A DNA stretch of 7,866 nt from Rhodobiaceae bacterium (GTDB lineage Bacteria; Pseudomonadota; Alphaproteobacteria; Parvibaculales; Parvibaculaceae), in the NCBI GenBank assembly GCA_002746275.1, contig NVWR01000001.1:299728-307593 (forward strand), written 5' to 3'. The notes below the pieces were generated by a model, which was not told the origin of the DNA, searched no databases, and saw only the letters and a program-made list of their open reading frames with translations. How positions within the stretch are numbered: the stretch's first letter is position 1; each line of letters opens with the position of its first letter. Both the position numbers and the translations under genes were made by a program. Below are positions 1 through 6,815 of this stretch, one piece after another.

Positions 1-57
1 CAGTGTAAACACACCAAACGCGCCCCGCTTTGTGACGGCAGCCACAAGGAGCTCTGA
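1..57 (+). CDS. CDGSH iron-sulfur protein, C-terminal fragment (5' end outside window)
   Basis: Frame 1 of the plus strand is open from the window edge to a TGA at 55-57 and encodes 18 residues ending in APLCDGSHKEL. The stretch matches the CDGSH consensus CxCx2(S/T)x3PxCDG(S/T)H from its second cysteine onward: Cys2, Thr5, Pro9, Cys11, Asp12, Gly13, Ser14 and His15. The first cysteine would lie just outside the window. In this family the three Cys and the His ligate a redox-active, pH-labile [2Fe-2S] cluster, as in mitoNEET. Bacterial members are mostly small cytosolic proteins of poorly known role. The motif falls only three residues before the stop, so it is C-terminal here. The fragment is short, but the match is specific. 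Whether the full protein has one or two CDGSH motifs, or another domain, cannot be seen. It converges on the GNAT gene with 8 nt between stops. Confidence 0.82.
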   Translation, partial: QCKHTKRAPLCDGSHKEL

Positions 58-65
58 TTGTCGGA

Positions 66-512
66 TTAGATTTTGGCACGTCGCAGATGCATGAATTGAT
101 CGGCCATCGCTGACGCCGCCGTTTTTTCAAAGCCGTACTGCTCGTAAAGCCCATGCGCATCGTCCGTGCCCAGCATCCACAGGTGGACGGTGGCGAGTGC
201 CGGGTCGGTCGTAATGGTCTGCATGAGCCATTTTCCCAGCCCCAGACCACGGGCGGCTGGATCAATGAGCACGTCGGAAACCCATGCAAACCGCGCCATG
301 TCGGTCACCACGCGGGTAAATCCCACTTGCGCGCCAGTATCTGTGTAGAGACCGTAACTGCGCGCGTTTTCGATGCTTGTCCAAAGTTTTTCAGATGTGT
401 CATCCGCCGCCCAGTAAGTCTCGTGCAGACCGTCGAACAGCCACTCTTTGTTCAGACGGCTGATGTCAGTGGAGATTTCGAAAACGCCTTGTTTCCAAGA
501 GCTTATGGTCAT
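66..512 (-). CDS. GNAT-family N-acetyltransferase
   Basis: This is a 148-residue single-domain protein, the usual size of a minimal GCN5-related acetyltransferase, which moves an acetyl group from acetyl-CoA to an amine. The acetyl-CoA pyrophosphate-binding motif A is clear: the beta4 strand VSDVLIDP (78-85) is followed by RGLGLG (88-93), matching R/Q-x-x-G-x-G/A, and helix KWLMQ. The motif B region near residues 116-128 contains DAHGLYEQYGF, the typical end of the fold. The N-terminal part (SRLNKEWLFDGLHETYW) resembles a widespread, uncharacterised group of bacterial acetyltransferases. No signal peptide or membrane segment is visible, so it is probably cytosolic. The ATG at 510-512 has an AGGA ribosome site 7 nt upstream and lies 12 nt after the hydrolase stop, so it is probably the last gene of the operon. 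Substrate unknown; the fold call is secure. Confidence 0.9.
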   Translation of the reverse strand: MTISSWKQGVFEISTDISRLNKEWLFDGLHETYWAADDTSEKLWTSIENARSYGLYTDTGAQVGFTRVVTDMARFAWVSDVLIDPAARGLGLGKWLMQTITTDPALATVHLWMLGTDDAHGLYEQYGFEKTAASAMADQFMHLRRAKI

Positions 513-519
513 TACTTCA

Positions 520-523
520 TCCT
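520..523 (-). promoter_or_regulatory. Ribosome binding site of the GNAT gene
   Basis: AGGA on the minus strand lies 7 nt before the ATG at 510-512 and directly after the stop codon of the preceding hydrolase gene (525-527). It supports this start and reinitiation within the same transcript. Confidence 0.55.
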
Positions 524-524
524 G

Positions 525-1328
525 TTACGGGGTCTCAATGATCATTCCGTCATAGGCGGGTTCGCGGCCCTCGGGCAGTTCCTTCAGAAGCGTCTGATAG
601 TCCAGAGGAACATGCAGATTGGTCAGCACGCCCCGGCGCACCTTTAACTGGTCGAGCCAGGAAAGAGCGAGGTCCACATGGGCATGGCTCTTGTGGGGTT
701 TGTATTGCAGGGCGTCCACGATCCAGCACTCAATGCCTTCCAGCGCCTTGAAGCTCTCGTCCGGCAGTCCGACCAGATCGGCGGAATAGGCGACGGACCC
801 AAAGCGAAATCCCAGAGACCGTATGTCCCCATGATCCTGATCGAATGGCAGCGCTGTGATCGGCCCCCCGTCCCCCTCAATTGTCACGGGCTCAAGCGGT
901 CGGATCAGGTGCGCATTCAGGATTGGCGGATAGCTGGAGCCTTCCGGGGACTGGAAGCAATAGCCAAAACGCGACATCAGCGTTTCTGACGTATAGGCGT
1001 CCATATAGGTTTCAACCTTGCGCATCCGATTGATCGCAACCATCCGCAGGTCGTCGATGCCGTGGCTCTGGTCTGCGTGGTCATGGGTGAACAGAACGCC
1101 GTCAATCCATTCCGTCCCGGTGTCGAGCAATTGCTCGCGCATGTCCGGGGAGGTGTCCACAAGAACCGTGGTCTTTTTTGAAGGGTCATCCCCCCACTGT
1201 TCCACCAGTAGCGAGCAGCGACGCCGCCTGTTCTTAGGTTCTTCCGGGTCGCAGGCGCCCCAATAGCCGCCAATGCGCGGCACGCCACCAGACGAGCCTG
1301 AGCCAAGGATGGTGAAGCGCATGGTCAT
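525..1328 (-). CDS. MBL-fold metallo-hydrolase, PhnP-like
   Basis: This 267-residue protein has the metallo-beta-lactamase fold of the COG1235/PhnP type. An N-terminal strand and glycine-rich turn, ILGSGSSGGVPR (7-18), is typical of RNase Z- and PhnP-like members. The metal motif is THDHADQSHG at 81-90, giving His82, His84 and Asp86. Further likely ligands are His166 (QDHGD), Asp184 (YSADL), and His239 in TNLH near the C-terminus; HAH is at 215-217. At the position where PhnP has a second His after Asp (HxHxDH), this protein has Gln87. I recall HDHADQ as common in alphaproteobacterial relatives, so it is probably a subfamily trait rather than a defect. PhnP itself cleaves phosphoribosyl cyclic phosphate, but no phn genes are nearby, so that substrate is not implied; a phosphodiesterase role is inferred. 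The ATG at 1326-1328 overlaps the tatD stop in an ATGA junction. An internal ATG two codons later is an alternative start. Confidence 0.88.
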   Translation of the reverse strand: MTMRFTILGSGSSGGVPRIGGYWGACDPEEPKNRRRRCSLLVEQWGDDPSKKTTVLVDTSPDMREQLLDTGTEWIDGVLFTHDHADQSHGIDDLRMVAINRMRKVETYMDAYTSETLMSRFGYCFQSPEGSSYPPILNAHLIRPLEPVTIEGDGGPITALPFDQDHGDIRSLGFRFGSVAYSADLVGLPDESFKALEGIECWIVDALQYKPHKSHAHVDLALSWLDQLKVRRGVLTNLHVPLDYQTLLKELPEGREPAYDGMIIETP

Positions 1329-2131
1329 GCAAGCTGATCCCGGGAGACTTTGGTGAATAGGCGAAAGAAATTGTCTGTGGTCGCGATCGTGAGTGCGTCG
1401 AGATCGATCTTCTGCAGCTCGGCGACCTTTGCGGCCGTGTGCGCGACAAAAGCAGGTTCGTTACGCTTGCCGCGATTGGGCACAGGTGCGAGATACGGCG
1501 CGTCGGTTTCGACAAGCAGCCGATCAAGCGGCGCACCGGCAACGGTTTCCTGCAGGTCGGCCGCACTTTTGAAAGTCACAATGCCGGAGAGCGAAATGTA
1601 GAGACCAAGGTCCAGCGCAGTTAGGGCAAGCGGGCGGCTGGAACTGAAACAATGGAGCAGAGCGGGAAACGCCCCCTTCCCCATTTCCTCAGTCAGAATT
1701 TCTGACATGTCCTCGTCCGCGTCGCGGGTATGGATGATCAGCGGCAATTGTGTCTCGCGCGCAGCCTCAATGTGGGTGAGGAAATTCTGCTTCTGTGCCT
1801 CACGCGGGCTGTGCTCATAAAAATAATCGAGCCCGGTCTCGCCAATGCCCACCACTTTTGGATGTTGGGCAAATTCCAACAACCGGGCGACAGCCACATC
1901 GGGTTCCGCCTCCGCTTCGTGCGGATGAATGCCGACTGTGCAAACAATGTTGTCGTAGGCTTCCGCCACCTTCAGAACCTTGTCAAAGTCCCGGAGCTTT
2001 GTGCCAATCGTTACCATCAGCCCGACACCGGCTTCTCCGGCGCGCGCAACCACCTCATCCAGCTCCCCTTCGAAATCAGGGAAATCGAGGTGGCAATGAC
2101 TGTCGACAAGACGCGGTGTCGAAACACTCAT
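1325..2131 (-). CDS. tatD: TatD-family metal-dependent deoxyribonuclease
   Basis: This is a 268-residue TIM-barrel hydrolase of the TatD family (amidohydrolase superfamily), close to the usual 260. All family metal motifs are present in order: DSHCHLDF (10-17, His12 and His14), GIHPH (67-71), [10 protein letters not shown] (95-104, Glu98), IIHTRDA (His134), LLHCFSSS (His160) and ETDAPYLAP (208-216, Asp210). Characterised members are Mg2+/Mn2+-dependent DNases with 3'-5' exonuclease or endonuclease activity linked to DNA repair. They are cytosolic and, despite the name, unrelated to Tat export. The gene downstream of metG is often the YcfH (MetG-linked) paralogue, so this may be that subgroup rather than true TatD. 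The ATG at 2129-2131 overlaps the metG TGA by 4 nt (ATGA), and a GGAG lies 8 nt upstream, so translation is probably coupled to metG. Confidence 0.93.
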   Translation of the reverse strand: MSVSTPRLVDSHCHLDFPDFEGELDEVVARAGEAGVGLMVTIGTKLRDFDKVLKVAEAYDNIVCTVGIHPHEAEAEPDVAVARLLEFAQHPKVVGIGETGLDYFYEHSPREAQKQNFLTHIEAARETQLPLIIHTRDADEDMSEILTEEMGKGAFPALLHCFSSSRPLALTALDLGLYISLSGIVTFKSAADLQETVAGAPLDRLLVETDAPYLAPVPNRGKRNEPAFVAHTAAKVAELQKIDLDALTIATTDNFFRLFTKVSRDQLA

Positions 2132-3693
2132 GCGGCCGTCTCCGGCTCGACGTAACGAGGAAAGACAGGTTCAGGCTTGGGCAGTTCCACGCCGGGCTTC
2201 AGCCGGTGAGACGCACCACAAAATTCGAAACTGCGCTCGTCTTCGGGCACGCCCAGAACATCGAGAAGTTTCGCGGCACCGGCGGGCACAATGGGCTGAG
2301 CCAGCAGAGCAACATTGCGCACAATCTCTGCTGTCACATAGAGCACAGTGCCCATGCGTGTCGGGTCCGTCTTTGTCAGTGCCCAGGGTTCTTCGCCTGC
2401 AAAATAGCGGTTGGTCTCCGACACCACATCCCAGATGGCGCCAAGCGCTTTGTGGATCGCGTTCGCATCCATATGGCGGCGCACTGCTTCCAGCATGGCA
2501 TCTGCCTGATCAAGGATTGCCTGATCTTGTGGTCGAAGATCGACTGGCTCGGGAACAATGCCCCCCAGGTTTTTGTTGAGCATTGAGAGGGAGCGTTGTG
2601 CCAGATTGCCAAGGTCATTGGCCAGGTCCGCATTGGTTCGATTGACCAGCGCCGTTTTGGAAAAATCCCCGTCGTTTCCAAATGGCACTTCACGAAGCAT
2701 GAAGTAGCGCACCGGGTCGAGCCCATACGTGTCGACCAGTTCGAACGGATCAATCACATTGCCGAGCGACTTGGAAATTTTCTGTCCTTCATTGGTCCAC
2801 CAGCCATGCGCAAACACACGCTTGGGCAACTCAATGTCAGCAGACATTAAGAAGGCAGGCCAATAGACCGTGTGGAAACGCAAAATGTCTTTTCCGATCA
2901 CATGCAGATCGGCAGGCCAAAATTTGGCAAAGAGCTCGTTCTGTGTATCCGGGTATCCCGTTGCCGCGATGTAATTGGTCAGGGCGTCGAGCCAGACATA
3001 CACAACATGATCGGGATCGTCGGGAACCTGCACCCCCCAGTTGAAGGTGGTACGGGAGATGGAAAGATCTTTCAGCCCTCCCTTCACAAAGCTCGCAACT
3101 TCGTTCCGTCGGCTTTCCGGCAAAATGAACCCGGGCTTATTGAACAGCTCCAGAAGCCTGTCTTGATAGGCGGACAGGCGGAAGAAATAGCTGGGCTCTT
3201 CGACCCATTCGACAGGCGCTCCTGTTGGTGCCAGCTTCTCGCCATCGTCGCCTTCAACAAGTTCGTCTTCGCCGTAAAAGGCCTCGTCGCGCACGGAATA
3301 CCAACCGGCATATTTATCGAGATAAATGTCGCCCTTGTCCGCCATCTTGCGCCAGATCGCCTGCACCGCGTCCTTATGGCGAGGCTCGGTGGTGCGGATG
3401 AAATCATCAATTGAGAAGTTCATGACTTCTGCCAGCGCCTGGAAGCGGCCAGAAACCTGAGCGCAAAGTTCTTGTGGCGTGATGCCCTGCGCCTCTGCAG
3501 ACTTCTCCACTTTTTGCCCGTGCTCATCATTGCCGGTCAGAAACAGGACGTCATACCCATCAAGGCGTTTAAATCGCGCGAGCACATCACACGCCAGCGT
3601 CGTGTAGGCGTGACCAATATGCGGCACGTCATTGACGTAGTAGATGGGCGTTGTGATGTAGAAACTTTTCGGGTCGGTCTTCGAGGCGGTCAT
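2128..3693 (-). CDS. metG: Methionyl-tRNA synthetase
   Basis: MetG charges tRNA-Met with methionine in the cytosol for initiation and elongation. The class I catalytic domain is clear: TPIYYVND followed by HIGH at 25-28, [11 protein letters not shown] at 51-61, [11 protein letters not shown] at 264-274, and the KMSKS-type loop KISKS at 305-309. An anticodon-binding helical domain follows to residue 521. The connective peptide (about 120-170) contains [16 protein letters not shown] and no cysteine, so the zinc knuckle of the E. coli enzyme is absent. The C-terminal Trbp111-like domain is also absent. This is the shorter, zinc-free form known from many alphaproteobacteria and mitochondria. I chose the ATG at 3691-3693. 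The frame extends ten codons to a TTG at 3721-3723, but that lacks a ribosome site and sits about 8 nt from a TATAAT, almost at the predicted transcript start. The 3' end overlaps tatD (ATGA). Confidence 0.96.
   Translation of the reverse strand: MTASKTDPKSFYITTPIYYVNDVPHIGHAYTTLACDVLARFKRLDGYDVLFLTGNDEHGQKVEKSAEAQGITPQELCAQVSGRFQALAEVMNFSIDDFIRTTEPRHKDAVQAIWRKMADKGDIYLDKYAGWYSVRDEAFYGEDELVEGDDGEKLAPTGAPVEWVEEPSYFFRLSAYQDRLLELFNKPGFILPESRRNEVASFVKGGLKDLSISRTTFNWGVQVPDDPDHVVYVWLDALTNYIAATGYPDTQNELFAKFWPADLHVIGKDILRFHTVYWPAFLMSADIELPKRVFAHGWWTNEGQKISKSLGNVIDPFELVDTYGLDPVRYFMLREVPFGNDGDFSKTALVNRTNADLANDLGNLAQRSLSMLNKNLGGIVPEPVDLRPQDQAILDQADAMLEAVRRHMDANAIHKALGAIWDVVSETNRYFAGEEPWALTKTDPTRMGTVLYVTAEIVRNVALLAQPIVPAGAAKLLDVLGVPEDERSFEFCGASHRLKPGVELPKPEPVFPRYVEPETAA
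2140..2143 (-). promoter_or_regulatory. Ribosome binding site of tatD
   Basis: GGAG on the minus strand sits 8 nt before the tatD ATG, inside the last codons of metG. It supports the overlapping start at 2131 over later alternatives. Confidence 0.55.
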
Positions 3694-3731
3694 GGGAAGT
3701 GCGCTTTCTGGATCAATCAACAATGGTACGA

Positions 3732-3737
3732 ATTATA
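3732..3737 (-). promoter_or_regulatory. Candidate -10 element of an internal metG promoter
   Basis: A perfect TATAAT on the minus strand lies in the 63-nt gap between the holB stop (3757-3759) and the metG ATG (3693). At 17-bp spacing the -35 position (3755-3760) reads CTGAGC, only three of six matches to TTGACA and overlapping the holB stop. A TG lies two bases upstream of the hexamer, one base off an extended -10. Transcription would start near 3725, giving a leader of about 32 nt to the ATG. The consensus hexamer is seen; promoter activity is inferred, and the weak -35 lowers confidence. Confidence 0.4.
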
Positions 3738-3756
3738 AACAGGATCGGGCGGCAGC

Positions 3757-4872
3757 TCAGGCGGGAACGGATGCTCGGGACGCTGTCGCCTCAAACATCG
3801 AAAAGGCATTCAAAATCACGAGCTTACGATCCATATTTAACGCATCAGCGCGACCGGCCAACTCGCCAATCTTTTCCCATACCTCGACCCAGCGATCAAG
3901 GCTGACCCCGGTCGTGAGCCGTATTTGAGTGGCCCCCTCGCCAAGGACAATATCAGAATTTGGCGTTCCCGTGGCCCCCACCCGCACCATTCGGGCAATC
4001 CAGTCGCGCAGCAGGTCGATCAGCATCCAAAAGGTCTGCTCGGCCCCCCGTCGGGCCGCTTTGTCAGCAAGAGTATGCAGCGCCGCAACGTCAAACCGTG
4101 GCATTTGACACAGAAGAGCTACAAGGTCCCGGTAGAGTTCCAGCCCGCCGCCATCAGCGATCGTGAGGGCCCGTCCGGCACTTCCTTCTGCCAGGGTCTC
4201 TATGGCACTGGCGTCGCCGGTGGGCAGCGTCACGTTATTGTCGGTCAGGACATGGCCCAGATCGGCTGATCCGAGTGCCGCCAGAGGCAGTTGCCGGCAG
4301 CGAGAGCGAATGGTCGGCAAAAGCCGCCCCGGCTGATGGCTCACCAGCAGAAAGATGGATCGTGCGGGCGGTTCTTCCAGAACCTTGAGAAGCGCATTGG
4401 CGGCGTTCTGGTTCATCTCGTCGGCACTATCCACCAGGCAGATACGCCAGCCTCCAGCGCCAGCACTCTTGCCGAAAAACCCCACCGTTTTACGGACCAC
4501 ATCCACCGGGATCACGGTTTTGGCCTTCTTGGTTTTTTCATCAACGGGTCGGCGGAGAACCAAGAGATCGGGATGAGCCTGCGCCAGTATCTGGCGCACA
4601 GCAGGCATGTCATCCGGGGTCGAAAGATCGGTTCGACCCATCGCTTCAGCTGTCTTCGGATCAGGATAGGTGAGCAGAAATTTTGCCATCCGGTACGCAA
4701 GCGTGGCTTTACCAATGCCACTGGGGCCTGTGAGCAGCCAGGCGTGATGCAGCCGACCGCTCATGAAGGCGTCAAACAGCATCCCCTCACCCGCCCCATG
4801 CCCATAAAGCTGGGAGGTGTCGCGGGGGTGGCGAAAATCGCCCAGTCGGTCTGGCTCAGGAAGGTCACTCAT
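3757..4872 (-). CDS. holB: DNA polymerase III subunit delta' (clamp loader)
   Basis: Delta' is part of the DnaX clamp-loader complex that places the beta sliding clamp on primed DNA. The 371-residue protein shows an AAA+ core: LTGPSGIGKAT at 47-57 (P-loop), a degenerate Walker B region CLVDSADEMN at 145-154, LLKVLEEPP at 161-169, and TIRSRCRQL at 187-195, which contains the Ser-Arg-Cys (SRC) sensor motif. About 180 C-terminal residues form the collar and are less conserved. The E. coli protein has a four-cysteine zinc module after the P-loop helix; here the matching segment (about 66-106, ending AHPDLLVLRRP) has no cysteine. I recall the same in other alphaproteobacterial delta' proteins. The P-loop looks intact, although delta' is classed as non-hydrolysing in E. 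coli. The ATG at 4870-4872 follows tmk by 32 nt and has no clear ribosome site; no better upstream start exists in frame. Confidence 0.94.
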   Translation of the reverse strand: MSDLPEPDRLGDFRHPRDTSQLYGHGAGEGMLFDAFMSGRLHHAWLLTGPSGIGKATLAYRMAKFLLTYPDPKTAEAMGRTDLSTPDDMPAVRQILAQAHPDLLVLRRPVDEKTKKAKTVIPVDVVRKTVGFFGKSAGAGGWRICLVDSADEMNQNAANALLKVLEEPPARSIFLLVSHQPGRLLPTIRSRCRQLPLAALGSADLGHVLTDNNVTLPTGDASAIETLAEGSAGRALTIADGGGLELYRDLVALLCQMPRFDVAALHTLADKAARRGAEQTFWMLIDLLRDWIARMVRVGATGTPNSDIVLGEGATQIRLTTGVSLDRWVEVWEKIGELAGRADALNMDRKLVILNAFSMFEATASRASVPA

Positions 4873-4904
4873 GCAGGTACATTTATCACGGGCGAGGCCA
4901 CCTG

Positions 4905-5546
4905 TCAGAGATCAAAACGATCCGCTGCCTGACGCCAGATCGCCTCAGCGACAGCATCGATATTTGCCGCCCCGTCTATGAGGCTGCATCGCTCCGGCTC
5001 CCGGGCGGCAATATCGAGAAATGCCTGTCTCAGGGTCTCGTGGAAGGCCTGCCCCATCTTCTCGTATCGATCCTCGCCCTCTCCGCGAACGTCCGCCCGC
5101 GCGAGGCCTTCTGCCACGGGGAGGTCCAGAATGTAGGTGAGGTCTGGTTGAGTGTCGCCAATAACCAGTGTGGAAAGACTGGCAATCGTGTCGCGTCCCA
5201 GCTCCTGTGCGTATCCTTGATACGCCATGGAAGAGTCCACAAATCGGTCACACAAGACCCAGGCACCCCGTTTCAGTGCAGGTCGGATCACCTGTGCCAG
5301 ATGGTCGGCACGGGCCGCAAAATGCAACAGGGCTTCGGTGACGCCAGTCCATCGATCGCTGGGGCCATTGACCAACAAGGAGCGTATTTCCTCAGCGCCG
5401 GGAGAGCCGCCGGGTTCTCGTGTCTGAACCACATCTTGGCCAAGCGCTTCGAGCCGCTCGGCGAGACGCTGGACCTGGGTTGATTTACCCGCCCCCTCGC
5501 CGCCTTCGAATGTGATGAAGTGCCCGGTCGTAACTTGCGTCCCCAT
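4905..5546 (-). CDS. tmk: Thymidylate kinase
   Basis: Tmk phosphorylates dTMP to dTDP with ATP, an essential cytosolic step toward dTTP. Its 213 residues match the family length. The P-loop is FEGGEGAGKST (13-23). The dTMP-site motif is TREPGGSPGAEEIR (42-55), and the DRF/DRY-type motif is CDRFVDSSMAYQGYAQ (99-114). The LID region at about 147-162 (GLARADVRGEGEDRYE) carries arginines, and the P-loop lacks the arginine of yeast and human enzymes; together these mark the bacterial type II enzyme. The ATG at 5544-5546 lies 8 nt after the carboxypeptidase stop, with AGGG 6 nt upstream, so the two genes are probably cotranscribed. Placement next to holB, another replication gene, is a widely conserved pairing in bacteria (tmk-holB). 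Confidence 0.96.
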   Translation of the reverse strand: MGTQVTTGHFITFEGGEGAGKSTQVQRLAERLEALGQDVVQTREPGGSPGAEEIRSLLVNGPSDRWTGVTEALLHFAARADHLAQVIRPALKRGAWVLCDRFVDSSMAYQGYAQELGRDTIASLSTLVIGDTQPDLTYILDLPVAEGLARADVRGEGEDRYEKMGQAFHETLRQAFLDIAAREPERCSLIDGAANIDAVAEAIWRQAADRFDL

Positions 5547-5552
5547 AACGCG

Positions 5553-5556
5553 CCCT
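5553..5556 (-). promoter_or_regulatory. Ribosome binding site of tmk
   Basis: AGGG on the minus strand overlaps the TAG stop of the carboxypeptidase gene and lies 6 nt before the tmk ATG. This supports tight coupling of the two genes. Confidence 0.5.
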
Positions 5557-6718
5557 ACTTGTTTTCGATCATCTGAAGCAGAGAGCTAACCGCCCGACCG
5601 AACAGGCCGATTTGTTCCACATTCGCGCCTGCATATACCGCGAATGTTTGGGTCGGCGTATCCGGTGCCGTTACCGTCAATGTGCCGACTTCCTGCCCTG
5701 CCTGAATGGGAGCTGGAATGGGGCCATCGAAATTGACCGTGACATTCATGTCCCGGCGCGCAGCACGGGTCAGAATGAGTTTGACTTCTTTGGCCACGAC
5801 AAGTGGCACAAGATCGTAAACGCCCTGCCAGACCTGAGCGTTTTCCACCACCTCGCCTGCAGCATAAAGGTCGTAGGCTTTGAACTCGCGGAAACCCCAT
5901 TGAAGCAGACGCTCGCCTTCTTCAGCACGTTCTTTTTCAGAGTCCAGACCATTGATAACCAGGATCAAGCGCCGTCCATTGCGTTCGGCGGACGCGACAA
6001 GCCCATAGCCAGACTCATTTGTGTGACCGGTTTTAAGGCCGTCCACGCCAATGCCGAGATAAAGCAGTGGGTTGCGGTTCGACTGGCTGATGCCGTTCCA
6101 GGTGAAATCAGATTCTGAGTAATAATGGTAATAGTCGCCCAGTTCATAGATATGGTGGCGCGCCAGAATGGCGAGGTCTTGCGCTGTCATCCTATGGTCA
6201 GGGTCAGGCCATCCGGTTGAATTGCGAAATGTTGCGCGGTCAAGGCCAAGTTCATGTGCACGGCGTGTCATTTCCTCTGCGAATGCTGATTCCGATCCGG
6301 CAAGACCTTCGGCTATTGCGATGCAGGCGTCATTGCCAGACTGAATGATCACCCCCCGGATCAAATCTTCAACAGCAATGCGCGAGTTAACTTCTGCAAA
6401 CATCGTTGACGAACCTGACGCTGCACCACCGCGCCGCCAAGCATCTTCGCTGATGGTGAACTTATCGGTAAGTTTGAGCCGACCCTCTTTCAATGCTTCA
6501 AATAGAAGGGTCATTGTCATGAGCTTGGTCATGCTCGCGGGCGCCATCAAGGCATCCCCTTCTTTTTCAAACAGTATAGCGCCTGTCTCGCCGTCCATAA
6601 GCACGGCATAGGCTGCCTTCGTCTCAAAGGCCCCTGCCCAGCTCGCAGACGTCGCCGCTATCAGAAAGAATGTAGCGATCAAACTTGGAAGAACGTGCTT
6701 AAGGAGACGAATAGACAT
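5555..6718 (-). CDS. D-alanyl-D-alanine carboxypeptidase, PBP5 family
   Basis: This low-molecular-mass penicillin-binding protein trims the terminal D-Ala from peptidoglycan stem peptides in the periplasm, limiting cross-linking. Numbered from the ATG at 6716-6718 (387 residues), it has a signal peptide: RLLKH, a hydrophobic run (9-23), then ASWAGA with probable cleavage after Ala28. The three active-site motifs of peptidase family S11 are SMTK (62-65, nucleophile Ser62 and Lys65), SGN (127-129) and KTG (229-231). A PBP5 C-terminal beta domain follows (about 280-365). The tail GLFGRAVSSLLQMIENK looks like the amphipathic helix that anchors PBP5 relatives to the inner membrane. The frame extends ten codons to a TTG at 6746-6748, but starting at the ATG puts the signal peptide at the N-terminus and leaves an AGAG 6 nt upstream. 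DacA, DacC and DacF cannot be told apart here, so no symbol is given. Confidence 0.94.
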   Translation of the reverse strand: MSIRLLKHVLPSLIATFFLIAATSASWAGAFETKAAYAVLMDGETGAILFEKEGDALMAPASMTKLMTMTLLFEALKEGRLKLTDKFTISEDAWRRGGAASGSSTMFAEVNSRIAVEDLIRGVIIQSGNDACIAIAEGLAGSESAFAEEMTRRAHELGLDRATFRNSTGWPDPDHRMTAQDLAILARHHIYELGDYYHYYSESDFTWNGISQSNRNPLLYLGIGVDGLKTGHTNESGYGLVASAERNGRRLILVINGLDSEKERAEEGERLLQWGFREFKAYDLYAAGEVVENAQVWQGVYDLVPLVVAKEVKLILTRAARRDMNVTVNFDGPIPAPIQAGQEVGTLTVTAPDTPTQTFAVYAGANVEQIGLFGRAVSSLLQMIENK

Positions 6719-6815
6719 ATGGCACTCTAAGCTTTCTGGTGACAGCAATAACGGACGGCTGGGTTCCGACAGTATTTGCAGAACCTTACCTCAGGTTGAA
6801 GATTTACGGAGTGGA
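6719..6815 (-). other. rlpA-carboxypeptidase intergenic gap
   Basis: This is the widest gap in the window (97 nt). On the minus strand a short inverted repeat, AACCT/AGGTT (6793-6797 with 6782-6786, 6-nt loop), has no following T-run, so it is not a convincing terminator. A weak promoter-like pair is present: TTCAAC, 18 nt, AATACT (-10 at about 6771-6776), three and four matches to consensus. An AGAG at 6725-6728 lies 6 nt before the carboxypeptidase ATG. Nothing here is decisive, so the two genes may be cotranscribed or separately started. Confidence 0.35.

Noticed and set aside
28..49. Inverted repeat TTGTG/CACAA at the end of the CDGSH gene as a terminator
   Set aside because: The arms are the CDGSH and following codons, the stem is only 5 bp with an 8-nt loop, and no T-run follows.
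1795..2586. Long plus-strand open frame (263 codons) across tatD and metG
   Set aside because: It is antisense to two confidently identified genes, and its translation is rich in Arg, Pro, Cys and His without family motifs, typical of a shadow frame in GC-rich DNA.
4291..4932. Plus-strand open frame of 213 codons opposite holB
   Set aside because: It is fully antisense to the conserved AAA+ core of holB and has no recognisable motif.
6782..6797. AACCT/AGGTT hairpin after rlpA as a rho-independent terminator
   Set aside because: The stem is 5 bp and AT-mixed, and no run of T follows on the minus strand.
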